A stretch of DNA of 64,000 nucleotides from assembly GCA_013289665.1 (NCBI GenBank), contig JABCZN010000007.1, positions 62,001-126,000 of the forward strand, in the 5' to 3' direction. Each line of letters opens with the position of its first letter. The first letter of the stretch is position 1. Made by a program: the position numbers and the translations under genes. The notes below the pieces were generated by a model, which had not been told where the DNA came from, did not search any database, and saw only the letters and a list, made by a program, of their open reading frames with translations. This DNA comes from Acidobacteriota bacterium. GTDB lineage: Bacteria > Acidobacteriota > Terriglobia > Acidiferrales > UBA7541. Of the stretch, positions 35,803 through 44,637 are shown piece by piece.

Positions 35803-36354
35803 ATGCGTCCCGCCGTTCGCCCCGCAATGTTTTTCTTGGTTCTGTCGATCGCGATCTCCGCTGCAGCCGCAAGCTTCGGTCAGGACCTCGATGGCCCCAA
35901 ACACACATTTAGCGATGCCCTCCTCGATCACATGGTAGGGGATTGGAAACTCACCGGAAATGTGATGGGCCGCGCCGCGGAGCACACAGTGTCCGTCGAG
36001 TGGGTGCTCAACCACCAATTCCTGCGTATCCATGAAAAAGACAATGCGCCTGCCACCGCTGATCGGGTCCCGTACGAAGTCATGGTCATGGTGGGGTACG
36101 ACAACACCAGCGAGCGTTACGTCGCACATTGGAACGACGTCTTTGGCGGCCGAGTTTCGGAGACTCTTGGGTATGGCACCCGAACCGGCGATGAAATCCG
36201 TTTCGTTTTTGAGTACCCGGATGGGCCGTTCCACACCACGTTCCGCTGGAACCCCGAGACGCAACAGTGGAAATGGCTGATGCAGCAAAAAAACAAGTCC
36301 GGCGGGTGGACCGAGTTCGCTGACTTGACTCTGACCCGCCCTAGAGCCAAGTAA
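35803..36354 (+). CDS. Exported DUF1579-like protein
   Basis: 183 residues with a signal peptide (cleavage near ASFGQD) and a beta-barrel-like domain beginning MVGDWKLTGNVMG. It has YEVMVMVGYDNTSERYVAHW and ends in ADLTLTRPRAK, like DUF1579/lipocalin-type proteins. Ligand unknown. AGGAGG lies 9 bases before the ATG. Confidence 0.7.
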   Translation: MRPAVRPAMFFLVLSIAISAAAASFGQDLDGPKHTFSDALLDHMVGDWKLTGNVMGRAAEHTVSVEWVLNHQFLRIHEKDNAPATADRVPYEVMVMVGYDNTSERYVAHWNDVFGGRVSETLGYGTRTGDEIRFVFEYPDGPFHTTFRWNPETQQWKWLMQQKNKSGGWTEFADLTLTRPRAK

Positions 36355-36385
36355 GAGCAGCCGAGAAGTTCGGAGTTGCGCCTCA

Positions 36386-36802
36386 ATGAAAGACTCTAAG
36401 CCAAAGGCAATTCGCAAGAAGCCTGCTCGCCCGCGGCTGAAACTCCTCCCCATTGCGGAAGAGACGCGCCGCTGGTCCGCCCTGCTCGAATCCGAATTGC
36501 TCTCCTGGCCCGGCGTGATCGCCAAGCGGATGTTCGGATTCCGCGCCATTTATCGCGGGAAGAGAATCTTCGCCGCCCTCCCCCACACCCGAGGATTCGG
36601 TCCCGACACCACCATTCTTCTGAAGTTTGATCCCGTGCCGCCGGCCCTTTTGCAACGAGCCCAGAGCGACACCCGCCTCCACACCAACACGCCGGGCAAA
36701 AGATGGTTCTCATTCACAATGAGTTCCGATATTGACTTGCACGACGCTCTCGGGTGGCTCAATCATTCCTACGAATCGGCGAAGAGAGGACACTCAAGGT
36801 GA
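36386..36802 (+). CDS. Small YjbR/TfoX-like hypothetical protein
   Basis: 138 residues. After a basic N-terminus, residues about 28-130 read RWSALLESELLSWPGVIAKRMFGFRAIYRGKRIFAALP, then ILLKFD and TPGKRWFSFTM. This resembles small YjbR/TfoX N-terminal fold proteins, but the match is weak. Its stop overlaps the next start (GTGA). Confidence 0.5.
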   Translation: MKDSKPKAIRKKPARPRLKLLPIAEETRRWSALLESELLSWPGVIAKRMFGFRAIYRGKRIFAALPHTRGFGPDTTILLKFDPVPPALLQRAQSDTRLHTNTPGKRWFSFTMSSDIDLHDALGWLNHSYESAKRGHSR

Positions 36803-37131
36803 AACCCAAAACGATCTATCTGCTTCTGTCTGTTATCGGCTTTGCCGCGCCATACGCCGCGTTCATTCCGTGGCTCGCCGAACATGGCCCCAACGGACGC
36901 CTTTTCGTGCAACACCTGTTCGCCAATCGAGTCAGCGCCTTTTTCGCGATTGATGTGGTCGTTTCCGCCGTGGTCCTCCTCCGATTTGCTGCCCTGGAGT
37001 CCCACCGCCACCGCCTTCGCGGGCGGTGGATCGTTCTTCTCGCCACGTTGTTGGTGGGCGTCTCGCTGGGCTTTCCCCTCTTCCTTTACCTGCGCGAGCG
37101 GCAACTCGAACAGGGCCCATCAACGGCTTGA
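36799..37131 (+). CDS. DUF2834 membrane protein
   Basis: A 110-residue protein with three hydrophobic segments (IYLLLSVIGFAAPYAAFIPWL, VSAFFAIDVVVSAVVLLRFA, WIVLLATLLVGVSLGFPLFLYLRER). The FANRVSAFFAIDVVVSA part is typical of DUF2834. The GTG start overlaps the preceding stop by 4 bases. Role unknown. Confidence 0.75.
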   Translation: MKPKTIYLLLSVIGFAAPYAAFIPWLAEHGPNGRLFVQHLFANRVSAFFAIDVVVSAVVLLRFAALESHRHRLRGRWIVLLATLLVGVSLGFPLFLYLRERQLEQGPSTA

Positions 37132-37211
37132 CGCGTCGGAAACTCCGGTCGCATCTCTTCGATCAATTCTGATTCGCCTGCGGTAAGCTGGTGGGGACAC
37201 AGGACAAGTTT

Positions 37212-37520
37212 ATGGATCCCAATTCGATCGTCATCGTCAGCCTGCATTCGCCCCGCGAGAAAATCTGGGGCATTTTGCTGGAAATCAATCCCAGCGGCGT
37301 CACGTTGCGCGGTGTTGATTTGAATTCCTTCGACCACTTCGTCAGTCAGATCAACCAGCTGGATGCCGAGCGCATTGGTCTGCCAACCATCTTTTTCCCC
37401 ATGACCCGCGTCGAGCGCATCTCGCTCGACGAGCCCTCCGGCGCCATCCCTTCCATGGCCGAGATTTTCCAGCGCAAAATCGGCCGCTCGATCATGGATT
37501 ACCTCGCGCAGTTCGCCTGA
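37212..37520 (+). CDS. Conserved-looking cytoplasmic hypothetical protein upstream of pgsA
   Basis: 102 residues, beginning MDPNSIVIVSLHSPREKIWGILLEINPSGVTLRGVDLNSFDHF and containing FFPMTRVERISLDEPSG. The text suggests a small beta-barrel (Sm/SH3-like) fold followed by a helix. No signal peptide. It lies 21 bases before pgsA on the same strand and may be co-transcribed. Function unknown. Confidence 0.65.
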   Translation: MDPNSIVIVSLHSPREKIWGILLEINPSGVTLRGVDLNSFDHFVSQINQLDAERIGLPTIFFPMTRVERISLDEPSGAIPSMAEIFQRKIGRSIMDYLAQFA

Positions 37521-37541
37521 ACTGCGCTATTCTTTTCAGAA

Positions 37542-38096
37542 ATGAAAGCGCGGATCTGGACCGTACCTAATCAAATTACGTTTTTGCGGCTCGGCTTCCT
37601 GCCGTTCTTCCTGATCCTCATTCTGTACGAAAAATATCAATGGGCGTTGCTGGTGTTGTTCGTCAGCGCCGCCACCGACGGCCTGGACGGCCTGTTGGCT
37701 CGCAGCCTGGACCAGAAATCGGCGCTCGGCGCGTATCTCGACCCCATTGCCGACAAGTTGCTGCTCAGTTCTTCCTTCATTGTGCTGGCGATGGAAAAGA
37801 AAATCGGGTGGTGGCTCACGATACTGGTCATCAGCCGCGACGTGCTGATGCTGGTGGTTGCCGCTGTCATCCTGGTTATTCAGGGCTACCGGCCATTTCC
37901 GCCAACGCTCCTCGGGAAAGCCACCACATTTTTTGAAATCGCGCTGGTTTTCTTCACTGTCTTCGGCGCCGCGTATCCCAACGAAAGCGTCAGCATCCTC
38001 CTCCATTACGTCACCTACGCGGTCTGCGCCTTCGTCGTCCTCTCCGGCTTCCACTATTGCTTCGTCGTCGCTCGCCGCCTCCACCACTCTGCCTGA
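37542..38096 (+). CDS. pgsA: CDP-diacylglycerol-glycerol-3-phosphate 3-phosphatidyltransferase
   Basis: A 184-residue membrane enzyme with about four or five hydrophobic segments. The CDP-alcohol phosphotransferase signature D-x2-DG-x2-AR-x8-G-x3-D-x3-D is complete (DGLDGLLARSLDQKSALGAY and following DPIAD). The enzyme makes phosphatidylglycerophosphate, the committed step to phosphatidylglycerol and cardiolipin. Other CDP-alcohol transferases share the motif, but the N-terminal IWTVPNQITFLRLG is PgsA-like. Confidence 0.9.
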   Translation: MKARIWTVPNQITFLRLGFLPFFLILILYEKYQWALLVLFVSAATDGLDGLLARSLDQKSALGAYLDPIADKLLLSSSFIVLAMEKKIGWWLTILVISRDVLMLVVAAVILVIQGYRPFPPTLLGKATTFFEIALVFFTVFGAAYPNESVSILLHYVTYAVCAFVVLSGFHYCFVVARRLHHSA

Positions 38097-38186
38097 AACT
38101 CATCGGCGCTTGAAAAGGAAAGGGGCGGGCCCGGCCAGCCACACTGTCTGGAATCCTGCTAATTTCGCCACCTCCACTGCAGCCGG

Positions 38187-39110
38187 TTAATCGGACCAGG
38201 GCAGCTTGTCGCGGTAATGCAGGAACATCAGCACAAAACTCGCCAGCGCAACGATGCCCGCCAGCCACCCAAGCAGATAAGCTCTGTTACGTTCGCTCGC
38301 ATTCAGAGGCGCCCGGTCAGCCATCAGTCTTCCCAGGATAAAACCGGTGGCCAGCCCGCCGAAGTGTCCGTAATTGTCCGCATTCAAGAAATAACCGATC
38401 ACAAAAATGGACACGACCCAGGAAATCAACCGGGACCTCAATGCCTGCATTGCCGCACCGGTCCGCCTGGTGGTCACGGCAATCATCACTCCAATCAGGC
38501 CCATCAACGCGCCGCTGGCTCCCGCCGCCGGATGAAAAAACATGCTGAGCGCGAACCCCACTATTCCCGTAAAGATGTACACAAACAAATAGCGTGCCGA
38601 GCCGTAAAGTTCCTCGACAATCGGCCCGATGTCCAGCAGCACCATCATGTTGAAACCGATGTGCAGCAATCCAATATGCAAAAACATCGCTGTTACCAGG
38701 CGATACCACTCGTGCAAAATCCGAATCGAATACGGATTGCTGGAGCCCAGCCGGTAGAGCGTCTCCGGGTTCATGCTCCAGATGATGCTGACCCCACCGA
38801 ACTGCCCCGCCTGGATCGTGCCCATTAGCTCAGCTGCGAACATCACGATGTTGACGATCAGAATCGCTACTGTCACCGGGGCATGCCCGCCGAAAAATTC
38901 AGCCAACCCTTTGCTCCATGCCGCCAGCCCAAATCGAAGGTTGGCGCCGCACTCGTGGCAACGCGTCGCGTGAATGCCCACCAGTGCGCCGCATGCGGGA
39001 CACAACTGCGGCCGCTTCTCGCCCCCGCCAAACATTCCGCCGAAGATCTGCTTCCAGCGGTCCACCCGGTATTGCCAACGATACGGAAGGGCCAACACTC
39101 CTCCTTGCAT
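38187..39110 (-). CDS. Rhomboid intramembrane serine protease with N-terminal zinc ribbon
   Basis: 307 residues. A zinc ribbon at about 35-60 (CPACGALVGIHATRCHECG) precedes the membrane domain of about six or seven helices. Rhomboid hallmarks are HIGLLHIGFNM in the second helix region, the catalytic Ser in GASGALMG and the catalytic His in NYGHFGGLATGF. Substrate unknown. The ATG lies within an AAGGAGGAG sequence, so a start slightly downstream is possible. Confidence 0.85.
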   Translation of the reverse strand: MQGGVLALPYRWQYRVDRWKQIFGGMFGGGEKRPQLCPACGALVGIHATRCHECGANLRFGLAAWSKGLAEFFGGHAPVTVAILIVNIVMFAAELMGTIQAGQFGGVSIIWSMNPETLYRLGSSNPYSIRILHEWYRLVTAMFLHIGLLHIGFNMMVLLDIGPIVEELYGSARYLFVYIFTGIVGFALSMFFHPAAGASGALMGLIGVMIAVTTRRTGAAMQALRSRLISWVVSIFVIGYFLNADNYGHFGGLATGFILGRLMADRAPLNASERNRAYLLGWLAGIVALASFVLMFLHYRDKLPWSD

Positions 39111-39180
39111 GCACTTTTGCGCGTTCCTATAATACCGGAATCTCGCCCCGCGTTCCGGGGTGCGGACAGAAGGGGCTGCC

Positions 39181-39390
39181 ATGGACAAATTTGAAGAGAT
39201 TGGCAAGCGGCTGGAGGAAGAATTGGCTCGGCTGCGCAAGTTTGTAGATGAAGAAGTCGCGCCCACCGCCGAGAAGCGCACAGCCCAGGTTCTCCGCGAA
39301 GCTTCCGAAAAACTTTCCGAGGCCGCCCGAAAACTGGAGGCGCGGGTTGCGGCCCGGGGTTCGCAAGCCTCGACCGACGCCAAATCGTGA
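39181..39390 (+). CDS. Small coiled-coil protein upstream of rlpA
   Basis: A 69-residue, strongly helical, charged protein (MDKFEEIGKRLEEELARLRKFV and AQVLREASEKLSEAARKLEARV). No signal peptide or metal site. It overlaps the start of rlpA by 4 bases (GTGA), so the two are probably co-expressed. Function unknown. Confidence 0.65.
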   Translation: MDKFEEIGKRLEEELARLRKFVDEEVAPTAEKRTAQVLREASEKLSEAARKLEARVAARGSQASTDAKS

Positions 39391-40187
39391 ATCCGGCCCA
39401 CCTCCGCTCCCTAGCCCTGCTCTATATTTCGACCCAGCTGCTGCTGGGCTGCGCCGCCAAGCGCCCGATTGCCGATCGCCAGCCTGCGCCCGGTCCGCCT
39501 GCCACTGCGCCCGCGGAAACCGTTGATAACGCCAAGCGGGACACCTCGGTTCCGCCCGCTCCTTCGCCATCACCCGCGCATCCGAAACACGGCAAAACTC
39601 TTCAAACTCCCGCCGCTGTCGGCTATACCGAAGAGGGCAACGCCTCCTGGTACGGAAATCCTTTCCACGGCCGCCGTGCCTCGAATGGCGAAGTCTACGA
39701 TATGTACAAACTCACCGCCGCGCACCGCACGCTGCCCTTTGAAACCATGGTGCGGGTCACAAATCTCAACAACGGCAAGACCACTACCGTGCGCATCACC
39801 GATCGTGGCCCCTTCGTGGACAACCGAATCATTGACTTATCCCAAGCCGCCGCCCGCGAAATCGAATCCATCGGCCCGGGCATCGTTCCCGTGCGCATCG
39901 AAGTCCTCGGCAACGTGGATGTCACGGCCGGTTTTTTCACTGTGCAGGTCGGGGCATTTCGCGATCGTGGCAACGCCGAACGCTTGCGCGACCGCTTGGG
40001 CGCCAGCTATTCCCCGATCTTCATTCAGCAGTATGATTCTCCCGACGGCGCGTTCTATCGCGTGCGCGTCGGCAGGATTTCCGGCGAGCAGGCGGCCCAG
40101 GATTTCGGCGAAAAACTCCGCAACACAGAGGGGTTTGCGCCGATGGTGATCCGCCTCGACGAAAAACCCGCACCAGGAGTGAAGTAG
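39387..40187 (+). CDS. rlpA: RlpA-like lipoprotein with SPOR domain
   Basis: A 266-residue envelope protein. A signal with lipobox LLLGC at about residue 22 is followed by a Pro-rich linker. The double-psi beta-barrel domain has NASWYGNPFHGRRASNGEVYD, TLPFETMVRVTNLNNGK and ITDRGPF. The C-terminal SPOR domain (GFFTVQVGAFRDRGNAERLRDRL) binds denuded peptidoglycan at the septum. Characterised RlpA proteins are lytic transglycosylases. The GTG start overlaps the preceding gene; the HIT gene follows immediately. Confidence 0.88.
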   Translation: MNPAHLRSLALLYISTQLLLGCAAKRPIADRQPAPGPPATAPAETVDNAKRDTSVPPAPSPSPAHPKHGKTLQTPAAVGYTEEGNASWYGNPFHGRRASNGEVYDMYKLTAAHRTLPFETMVRVTNLNNGKTTTVRITDRGPFVDNRIIDLSQAAAREIESIGPGIVPVRIEVLGNVDVTAGFFTVQVGAFRDRGNAERLRDRLGASYSPIFIQQYDSPDGAFYRVRVGRISGEQAAQDFGEKLRNTEGFAPMVIRLDEKPAPGVK

Positions 40188-40532
40188 ATGGATCCGAACT
40201 GTCTGTTCTGCAAAATCGGCGCGAAACAGATTCCCGCGAAGCTCGTCTATGAGGATGAGGCCGCGTTCGCCTTTGAAGACATCAATCCTCAGGCGCCCAC
40301 GCACATTCTTATCTGCCCGCGGAAACATTTTGTTGCCTTGCACGACGCCGGGCCCGATGACCAGGCGTTGCTGGGCGAGTTGCAACTCGTTGCCGCCAAG
40401 TTAGCGACCGAGCGGAATCTGCTTCCCGGTTATCGCACCGTGATCAACAACGGCAGCGGCGCCGGCCAGTCTGTTTCCCATCTTCACCTGCATCTCCTCG
40501 GCGGCCGCAATTTCCGCTGGCCTCCCGGCTAG
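40188..40532 (+). CDS. HIT family nucleotide hydrolase (HinT-like)
   Basis: A 114-residue protein with CLFCKI at the N-terminus, YEDEAAFAFEDINPQAPTHILI and the histidine triad SHLHLHLLGGR. HinT proteins hydrolyse purine nucleoside phosphoramidates. It starts directly after the rlpA stop. Confidence 0.93.
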   Translation: MDPNCLFCKIGAKQIPAKLVYEDEAAFAFEDINPQAPTHILICPRKHFVALHDAGPDDQALLGELQLVAAKLATERNLLPGYRTVINNGSGAGQSVSHLHLHLLGGRNFRWPPG

Positions 40533-40539
40533 CCGGTAG

Positions 40540-40561
40540 TGGCCGATCTTCAGATCGGCCA
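40540..40561. repeat. Intergenic palindrome TGGCCGATC / GATCGGCCA
   Basis: Perfect 9-base arms (40540-40548 and 40553-40561) with a TTCA loop, preceded by GTAG. A second small hairpin CCGCC-TGT-GGCGG follows at 40570-40582. The core matches the elements at 10504 and 35023. Confidence 0.65.
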
Positions 40562-40645
40562 GGGAAGTTCCGCCTGTGGCGGCCGCGTTTGGTTTTTCCT
40601 GCTTCCTTACAGCAGAATAAATTTGGAAACTCTCAAGGAGCCAGC

Positions 40646-42892
40646 ATGATCCGCCAGCAGACTGTTCGCCGCTTAATCTTCTCCGGCCTCGTAGTATTCG
40701 CCTTGCTTTCCGTGGGCCCCGCCAATTATGCACAACCATCTCAAACCACAGCGTCGGGTCCCGGCGAACTCACCGTCGACCGTATTTTCCGCGCGCCTTC
40801 TCTCTCCGGCCACTTGAATTCCGGCCTCACCTGGATGCCCGACGGGAAACGCCTCAGCTACCTCGAAACCATTGGCGCTGGAAAAGACACGCGTCGCGAA
40901 CTCTGGGTCGCGGACCCCGTCACAGGTCAGCGCTCGGTTCTCGTTCCCGCCGACAAGTGGGACGCTGCGCTCGTCAATCCCGCTGCCGCCAACACCCAAG
41001 CCACCGGCCTCGGACGCCACGCCCCGCCGCTCTACCAGTGGGCGCCCTCGGGCGAAGCGATTCTTTTTCAAGGCGCGAATTCGCTCGCCTGGTACGATTT
41101 GAAAACTCAATCCAGCCGCGTCCTCGTCTCTGGCACGCAGGATCTTGCTGACCCCAAGATCTCCCCCGACGGCAAATGCGTCAGCTTCATTCGCGATCAT
41201 AATCTCTGGGCCGTGAGCACCGCCGATGGGCAAGAACATGCCTTGACGAAGGGCGGCACGGAGGACATTCGCAAAGGTGAACTCGACTGGGTGTACCCCG
41301 AGGAACTGGATATCACCACCGCCTACTGGTGGTCACCCGATTCGGCCTCCGTCGCCTATCTGGAAATGGATGAGCGAAAAGTTTCGCAATTCTCGTTGCT
41401 GAATTTCGAGTCCTACACCGGCGAAGCGGAGCTTCAGCGTTATCCCGTTCCCAGCGGCACGAATCCCGGCGTCCACGTCTATGTCGTTTCCGCAGCCGGG
41501 GGAACGCCCCGTCTGATAGATAGCGGCTCTGAGACCGACATCTACCTTGCCCGCGTAGATTGGGTTCCGGATTCCAAACACCTGGTCATCCAGCGGCTCA
41601 ACCGGGAGCAAAATAATCTCGACTTGCTGCTGGCGGAGGCATCGAGCGGAAAAACCACCAACATCCTTACCGAGAAAGATCCTTATTGGATCAATGTCAG
41701 CGACGACCTGCGCTTCCTGAAAGACTCGAAACGTTTTCTGTGGTCCAGCGAGCGCACCGGCTACCGTCACCTTTTCCTGTACGATCTCAGCGGCAAACAG
41801 ATCGCGCAACTGACCAAGGGCGATTGGGAAGTGACCCGGGTGGATGCGCTCGACGAGGCCATGGGTATTGTCTACTTCACCGCCACGGAAAAATCTCCCA
41901 TCGAACGCCAACTGTACCGGGTTTCCCTTGACGGCTCGGGTTTTGCACGGATCACCAAAGAAGCCGGGACCCACGGCATTCGGTTCTCTCCATCTGCCAC
42001 ATCCTATGTGGACACGTATTCCAATTCCGCGACTCCTCCGCGCCGCGACACCTTCGCCGCCGACGGCGCAAAGCTGGGGACTCTCGAAGAAGACAAGGTG
42101 CCGGAACTCGCCGAGTATCATCTTTCCCCCGTCGAATTTTTCACCATCAAATCGCACGATGGTGCAACGCTCCATTGCTCGATCATCAAGCCGCCCCATT
42201 TCGATCCCTCGAAAAAATATCCGGTGATCACCTTCACTTACGGCGGGCCGCACGCCCAGGTGGTTTTGGATGCATGGTCGCGCTCCGCCATCTTCCTGTG
42301 GCACCAAATGATGGCGCAAAAGGGCTACATCATTTTCTCCCTCGATAATCGCGGCTCGGCCGGACGCGGCCACGCGTTCGAAGAGCCTGTGCACCTGCAT
42401 CTGGGCTCGCAGGAGCTGGCCGACCAACGCGAGGGCGCGGCCTGGCTGCGCGAGCAATCCTATGTGGACCCGAACCGCATCGGAATCTGGGGTTGGAGCT
42501 ACGGCGGCCACATGACGCTGCACGCGATGTTTGAAGCGGGGGATATCTACAAGGTTGGTTTTGCCGGAGGGCCGGTCACAGACTGGCATTTCTACGACAC
42601 AATTTACACCGAACGATATATGGGCCTGCTGCCGAAGAACGAACAAAACTTTAAGGATTCTTCGCCGATAAAGAACGCGGGCAATCTTAGGGGAAAGTTG
42701 TTGATCGCCCACGGCACGGGCGACGACAACGTGCACTATTCCAACACATTGTCACTCATCGACGAACTGGTTCGGCACGGGAAGTATGCTGAAGTAATGG
42801 CCTTTCCCGGCCGCGGCCACGGAGTCAGCGACCCGCCGGCTCAGCGCATCCTCTGGGAGCGCGTAGCCAAATTCTTCACCGACAACCTGTAG
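40646..42892 (+). CDS. Dipeptidyl peptidase IV family serine protease (S9B)
   Basis: A 748-residue exported enzyme. A signal peptide ends near ANYAQP. Residues about 70-480 form the DPP IV beta-propeller, with DWVYPEELDITTAYWWSPDS carrying the EE motif that binds the substrate amino terminus. The C-terminal alpha/beta hydrolase has the nucleophile in WGWSYGGHM, Asp in GTGDDNVHY and His in GRGHGVS. It removes dipeptides from N-termini with Pro or Ala at position two. Start chosen by AAGGAG upstream. Confidence 0.93.
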   Translation: MIRQQTVRRLIFSGLVVFALLSVGPANYAQPSQTTASGPGELTVDRIFRAPSLSGHLNSGLTWMPDGKRLSYLETIGAGKDTRRELWVADPVTGQRSVLVPADKWDAALVNPAAANTQATGLGRHAPPLYQWAPSGEAILFQGANSLAWYDLKTQSSRVLVSGTQDLADPKISPDGKCVSFIRDHNLWAVSTADGQEHALTKGGTEDIRKGELDWVYPEELDITTAYWWSPDSASVAYLEMDERKVSQFSLLNFESYTGEAELQRYPVPSGTNPGVHVYVVSAAGGTPRLIDSGSETDIYLARVDWVPDSKHLVIQRLNREQNNLDLLLAEASSGKTTNILTEKDPYWINVSDDLRFLKDSKRFLWSSERTGYRHLFLYDLSGKQIAQLTKGDWEVTRVDALDEAMGIVYFTATEKSPIERQLYRVSLDGSGFARITKEAGTHGIRFSPSATSYVDTYSNSATPPRRDTFAADGAKLGTLEEDKVPELAEYHLSPVEFFTIKSHDGATLHCSIIKPPHFDPSKKYPVITFTYGGPHAQVVLDAWSRSAIFLWHQMMAQKGYIIFSLDNRGSAGRGHAFEEPVHLHLGSQELADQREGAAWLREQSYVDPNRIGIWGWSYGGHMTLHAMFEAGDIYKVGFAGGPVTDWHFYDTIYTERYMGLLPKNEQNFKDSSPIKNAGNLRGKLLIAHGTGDDNVHYSNTLSLIDELVRHGKYAEVMAFPGRGHGVSDPPAQRILWERVAKFFTDNL

Positions 42893-42913
42893 CCGCCCAC
42901 TCACGCAGTTCTA

Positions 42914-42941
42914 GGGCCCGTCCGCTGCGGCAGACGGGCCC
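42914..42941. repeat. Intergenic palindrome GGGCCCGTC / GACGGGCCC
   Basis: Perfect 9-base arms (42914-42922 and 42933-42941) around a 10-base centre with GCGGCA, preceded by CTA. It shares its frame with the element at 8760. It follows the dipeptidyl peptidase gene by about 20 bases and may double as a terminator. Confidence 0.6.
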
Positions 42942-42958
42942 CGCTTCTCTGCGAAATT

Positions 42959-43441
42959 CTACTTCGCATCCAGGTCCACGTCCTTAACCGGCAAATCCCA
43001 GTGCGCATCCAGAATCTCGAAACGCCGCTGCTCTTCTTTCTTATACGTTCCCTGGTCCGGATAGAGCTGCTTCAGCAGCGCCGTGGAATCGAAATTGTCG
43101 TGCGCCACGGTAGCATTCTTGTAAACAATCGTCACCCGGTAATCCCATCGTCCGTCTTCCGTGGTGTGATACACGGGCATCACCGCGGACACTCGTAGCA
43201 TGCGGCCAAGCTCCACATTTTTCTTCAAGACCGGATAATGATTCTTGCGGAACAGCGTGATGAACTCGTCCGCGTGGCCCCATTTCGCCTTGTAGTAGTA
43301 CTCCACCACGAACGGCTTCTCCGTCGCCGGTATGCTCTGTGCCTGGATTCGGCCGCGCAATCCGACCGCGGCAAGGGCGCCTGCAACAATCAGCCCGAAC
43401 AGCAAAACGGCGCGAAAACCAAATCGAAAACGTCCACCCAT
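42959..43441 (-). CDS. Exported or membrane-anchored hypothetical protein
   Basis: 160 residues. An N-terminal hydrophobic segment (FGFRAVLLFGLIVAGALAAVG) is followed by a domain beginning FVVEYYYKAKWGHADEFITLFRKNHYPVLKK, which looks like a ferredoxin-like dimeric barrel. GGAGG lies 5 bases before the ATG, which sets this start over a longer frame. Function unknown. Confidence 0.65.
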   Translation of the reverse strand: MGGRFRFGFRAVLLFGLIVAGALAAVGLRGRIQAQSIPATEKPFVVEYYYKAKWGHADEFITLFRKNHYPVLKKNVELGRMLRVSAVMPVYHTTEDGRWDYRVTIVYKNATVAHDNFDSTALLKQLYPDQGTYKKEEQRRFEILDAHWDLPVKDVDLDAK

Positions 43442-43518
43442 AAGTCCTCCAGTCTCAATCCGCGAATTGTAGCGTGTTTCGCCGAAAAAGGAAGTCCGTC
43501 TGGAATATCGGAAAAAGC

Positions 43519-44427
43519 TCAGTAGGCAGCGCGCACCAGGCGGTCCCGAATTGCCGCCCACTCCGGCATATCGGGCGGCAGCTCCACGGCGATCCAGTCG
43601 AAACCCTCACGGTCGAATTTGTGCAGCGCGCCATAAAGCTCGGCCGCGTATTCCTCCGGTTTTTCCGGCATGCGCTGCTTACTGGTAGCCACCGAGTTGT
43701 AGTCCAGCCAAAGATACGCCCCCTTGCCTTCGAGCGGGAGATGCCCTCGGCTGACTAGCACAATGCGCGTCTTCGGACTGTAGTGTTTCTGATGCTGCCC
43801 AGGAGAGCGATGTGCCTTGCCCTCTTCGGCGCCAGCAGAAACCGCGTCGCTCACCTCGGCCATCCCAGGCCGCAGAACCTCCAAGCCTTCCCGGGTAACC
43901 GCAATCACCGTGGACTCCAGCCCTACCTCGCATTGGCCGCCGTCCAGCAAAAATGGCGTCTCCGTGCCGAACGCCTCTCGCACATGCTCGGCTGTCGTCG
44001 GAGAAAGCTGCATAAATCGGTTCGCGCTCGGCGCGGCAATCGGGACACCCGCCACGCGGAGCAGTTCTAACGCAACCGGATGACGCGGCATGCGCAATCC
44101 CACGGTCGGCAGTCCCGCAGTTACCTCGTCGGGAACCTCGCTTTTCTTTGGTACCACGATCGTCAGTGGGCCCGGCCAATATTGCCGCGCCAAACGCTCC
44201 GCCTCCGGCAGCCACTCCGCCGCCAGTTCTTTCGCTTGTTCAATGCCGGCCACGTGCACGATCAGCGGGCTTGTCGCCGGGCGCCCTTTCAGGGCGTAAA
44301 TCTTGCGAACAGCGCTCGCGTCCAGCGCGTTGGCCCCCAGCCCATAGACCGTCTCGGTCGGGAACACCACCAGCCCGCCCTCGCGAACGATGCGGGCCGC
44401 CTGCTGGATTTCGTTTTTGTTCACCAT
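43519..44427 (-). CDS. tsaC: Threonylcarbamoyl-AMP synthase (Sua5/YwlC type)
   Basis: A 302-residue enzyme. The N-terminal YrdC-like domain has GGLVVFPTETVYGLGANA, KGRPATSPLIVHV and VGLRMPRHPVALELLR. The extra C-terminal Sua5 domain (about residues 220-302) is present, after the SPGQHQKHYSPKTR linker. It makes threonylcarbamoyl-AMP from Thr, bicarbonate and ATP for the t6A tRNA modification. Confidence 0.93.
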   Translation of the reverse strand: MVNKNEIQQAARIVREGGLVVFPTETVYGLGANALDASAVRKIYALKGRPATSPLIVHVAGIEQAKELAAEWLPEAERLARQYWPGPLTIVVPKKSEVPDEVTAGLPTVGLRMPRHPVALELLRVAGVPIAAPSANRFMQLSPTTAEHVREAFGTETPFLLDGGQCEVGLESTVIAVTREGLEVLRPGMAEVSDAVSAGAEEGKAHRSPGQHQKHYSPKTRIVLVSRGHLPLEGKGAYLWLDYNSVATSKQRMPEKPEEYAAELYGALHKFDREGFDWIAVELPPDMPEWAAIRDRLVRAAY

Positions 44428-44637
44428 ACGCCTGCTCTAAATTGTCGCAGATTCCGCCCTCAAACATGGGCTATTGCGCCTTGTTTTCGCCGCGACTCTC
44501 GTCTTAACTGAGTGGACAAGCTCCCGTCTCCCGAATCTCCTGATTATCGGCCAAACGCGCAAGCTAATAGGTGGAACCGCTGAGGGAACCGGCTGGAGGC
44601 ACCGCCAGGTTTCCCCGTCGCGGCGAAGGGGGACGGC

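Noticed and set aside
41333..42736. 467-residue minus-strand open frame
   Set aside because: It lies entirely antisense to the dipeptidyl peptidase IV gene, whose catalytic motifs are intact; the antisense translation has no recognisable fold.
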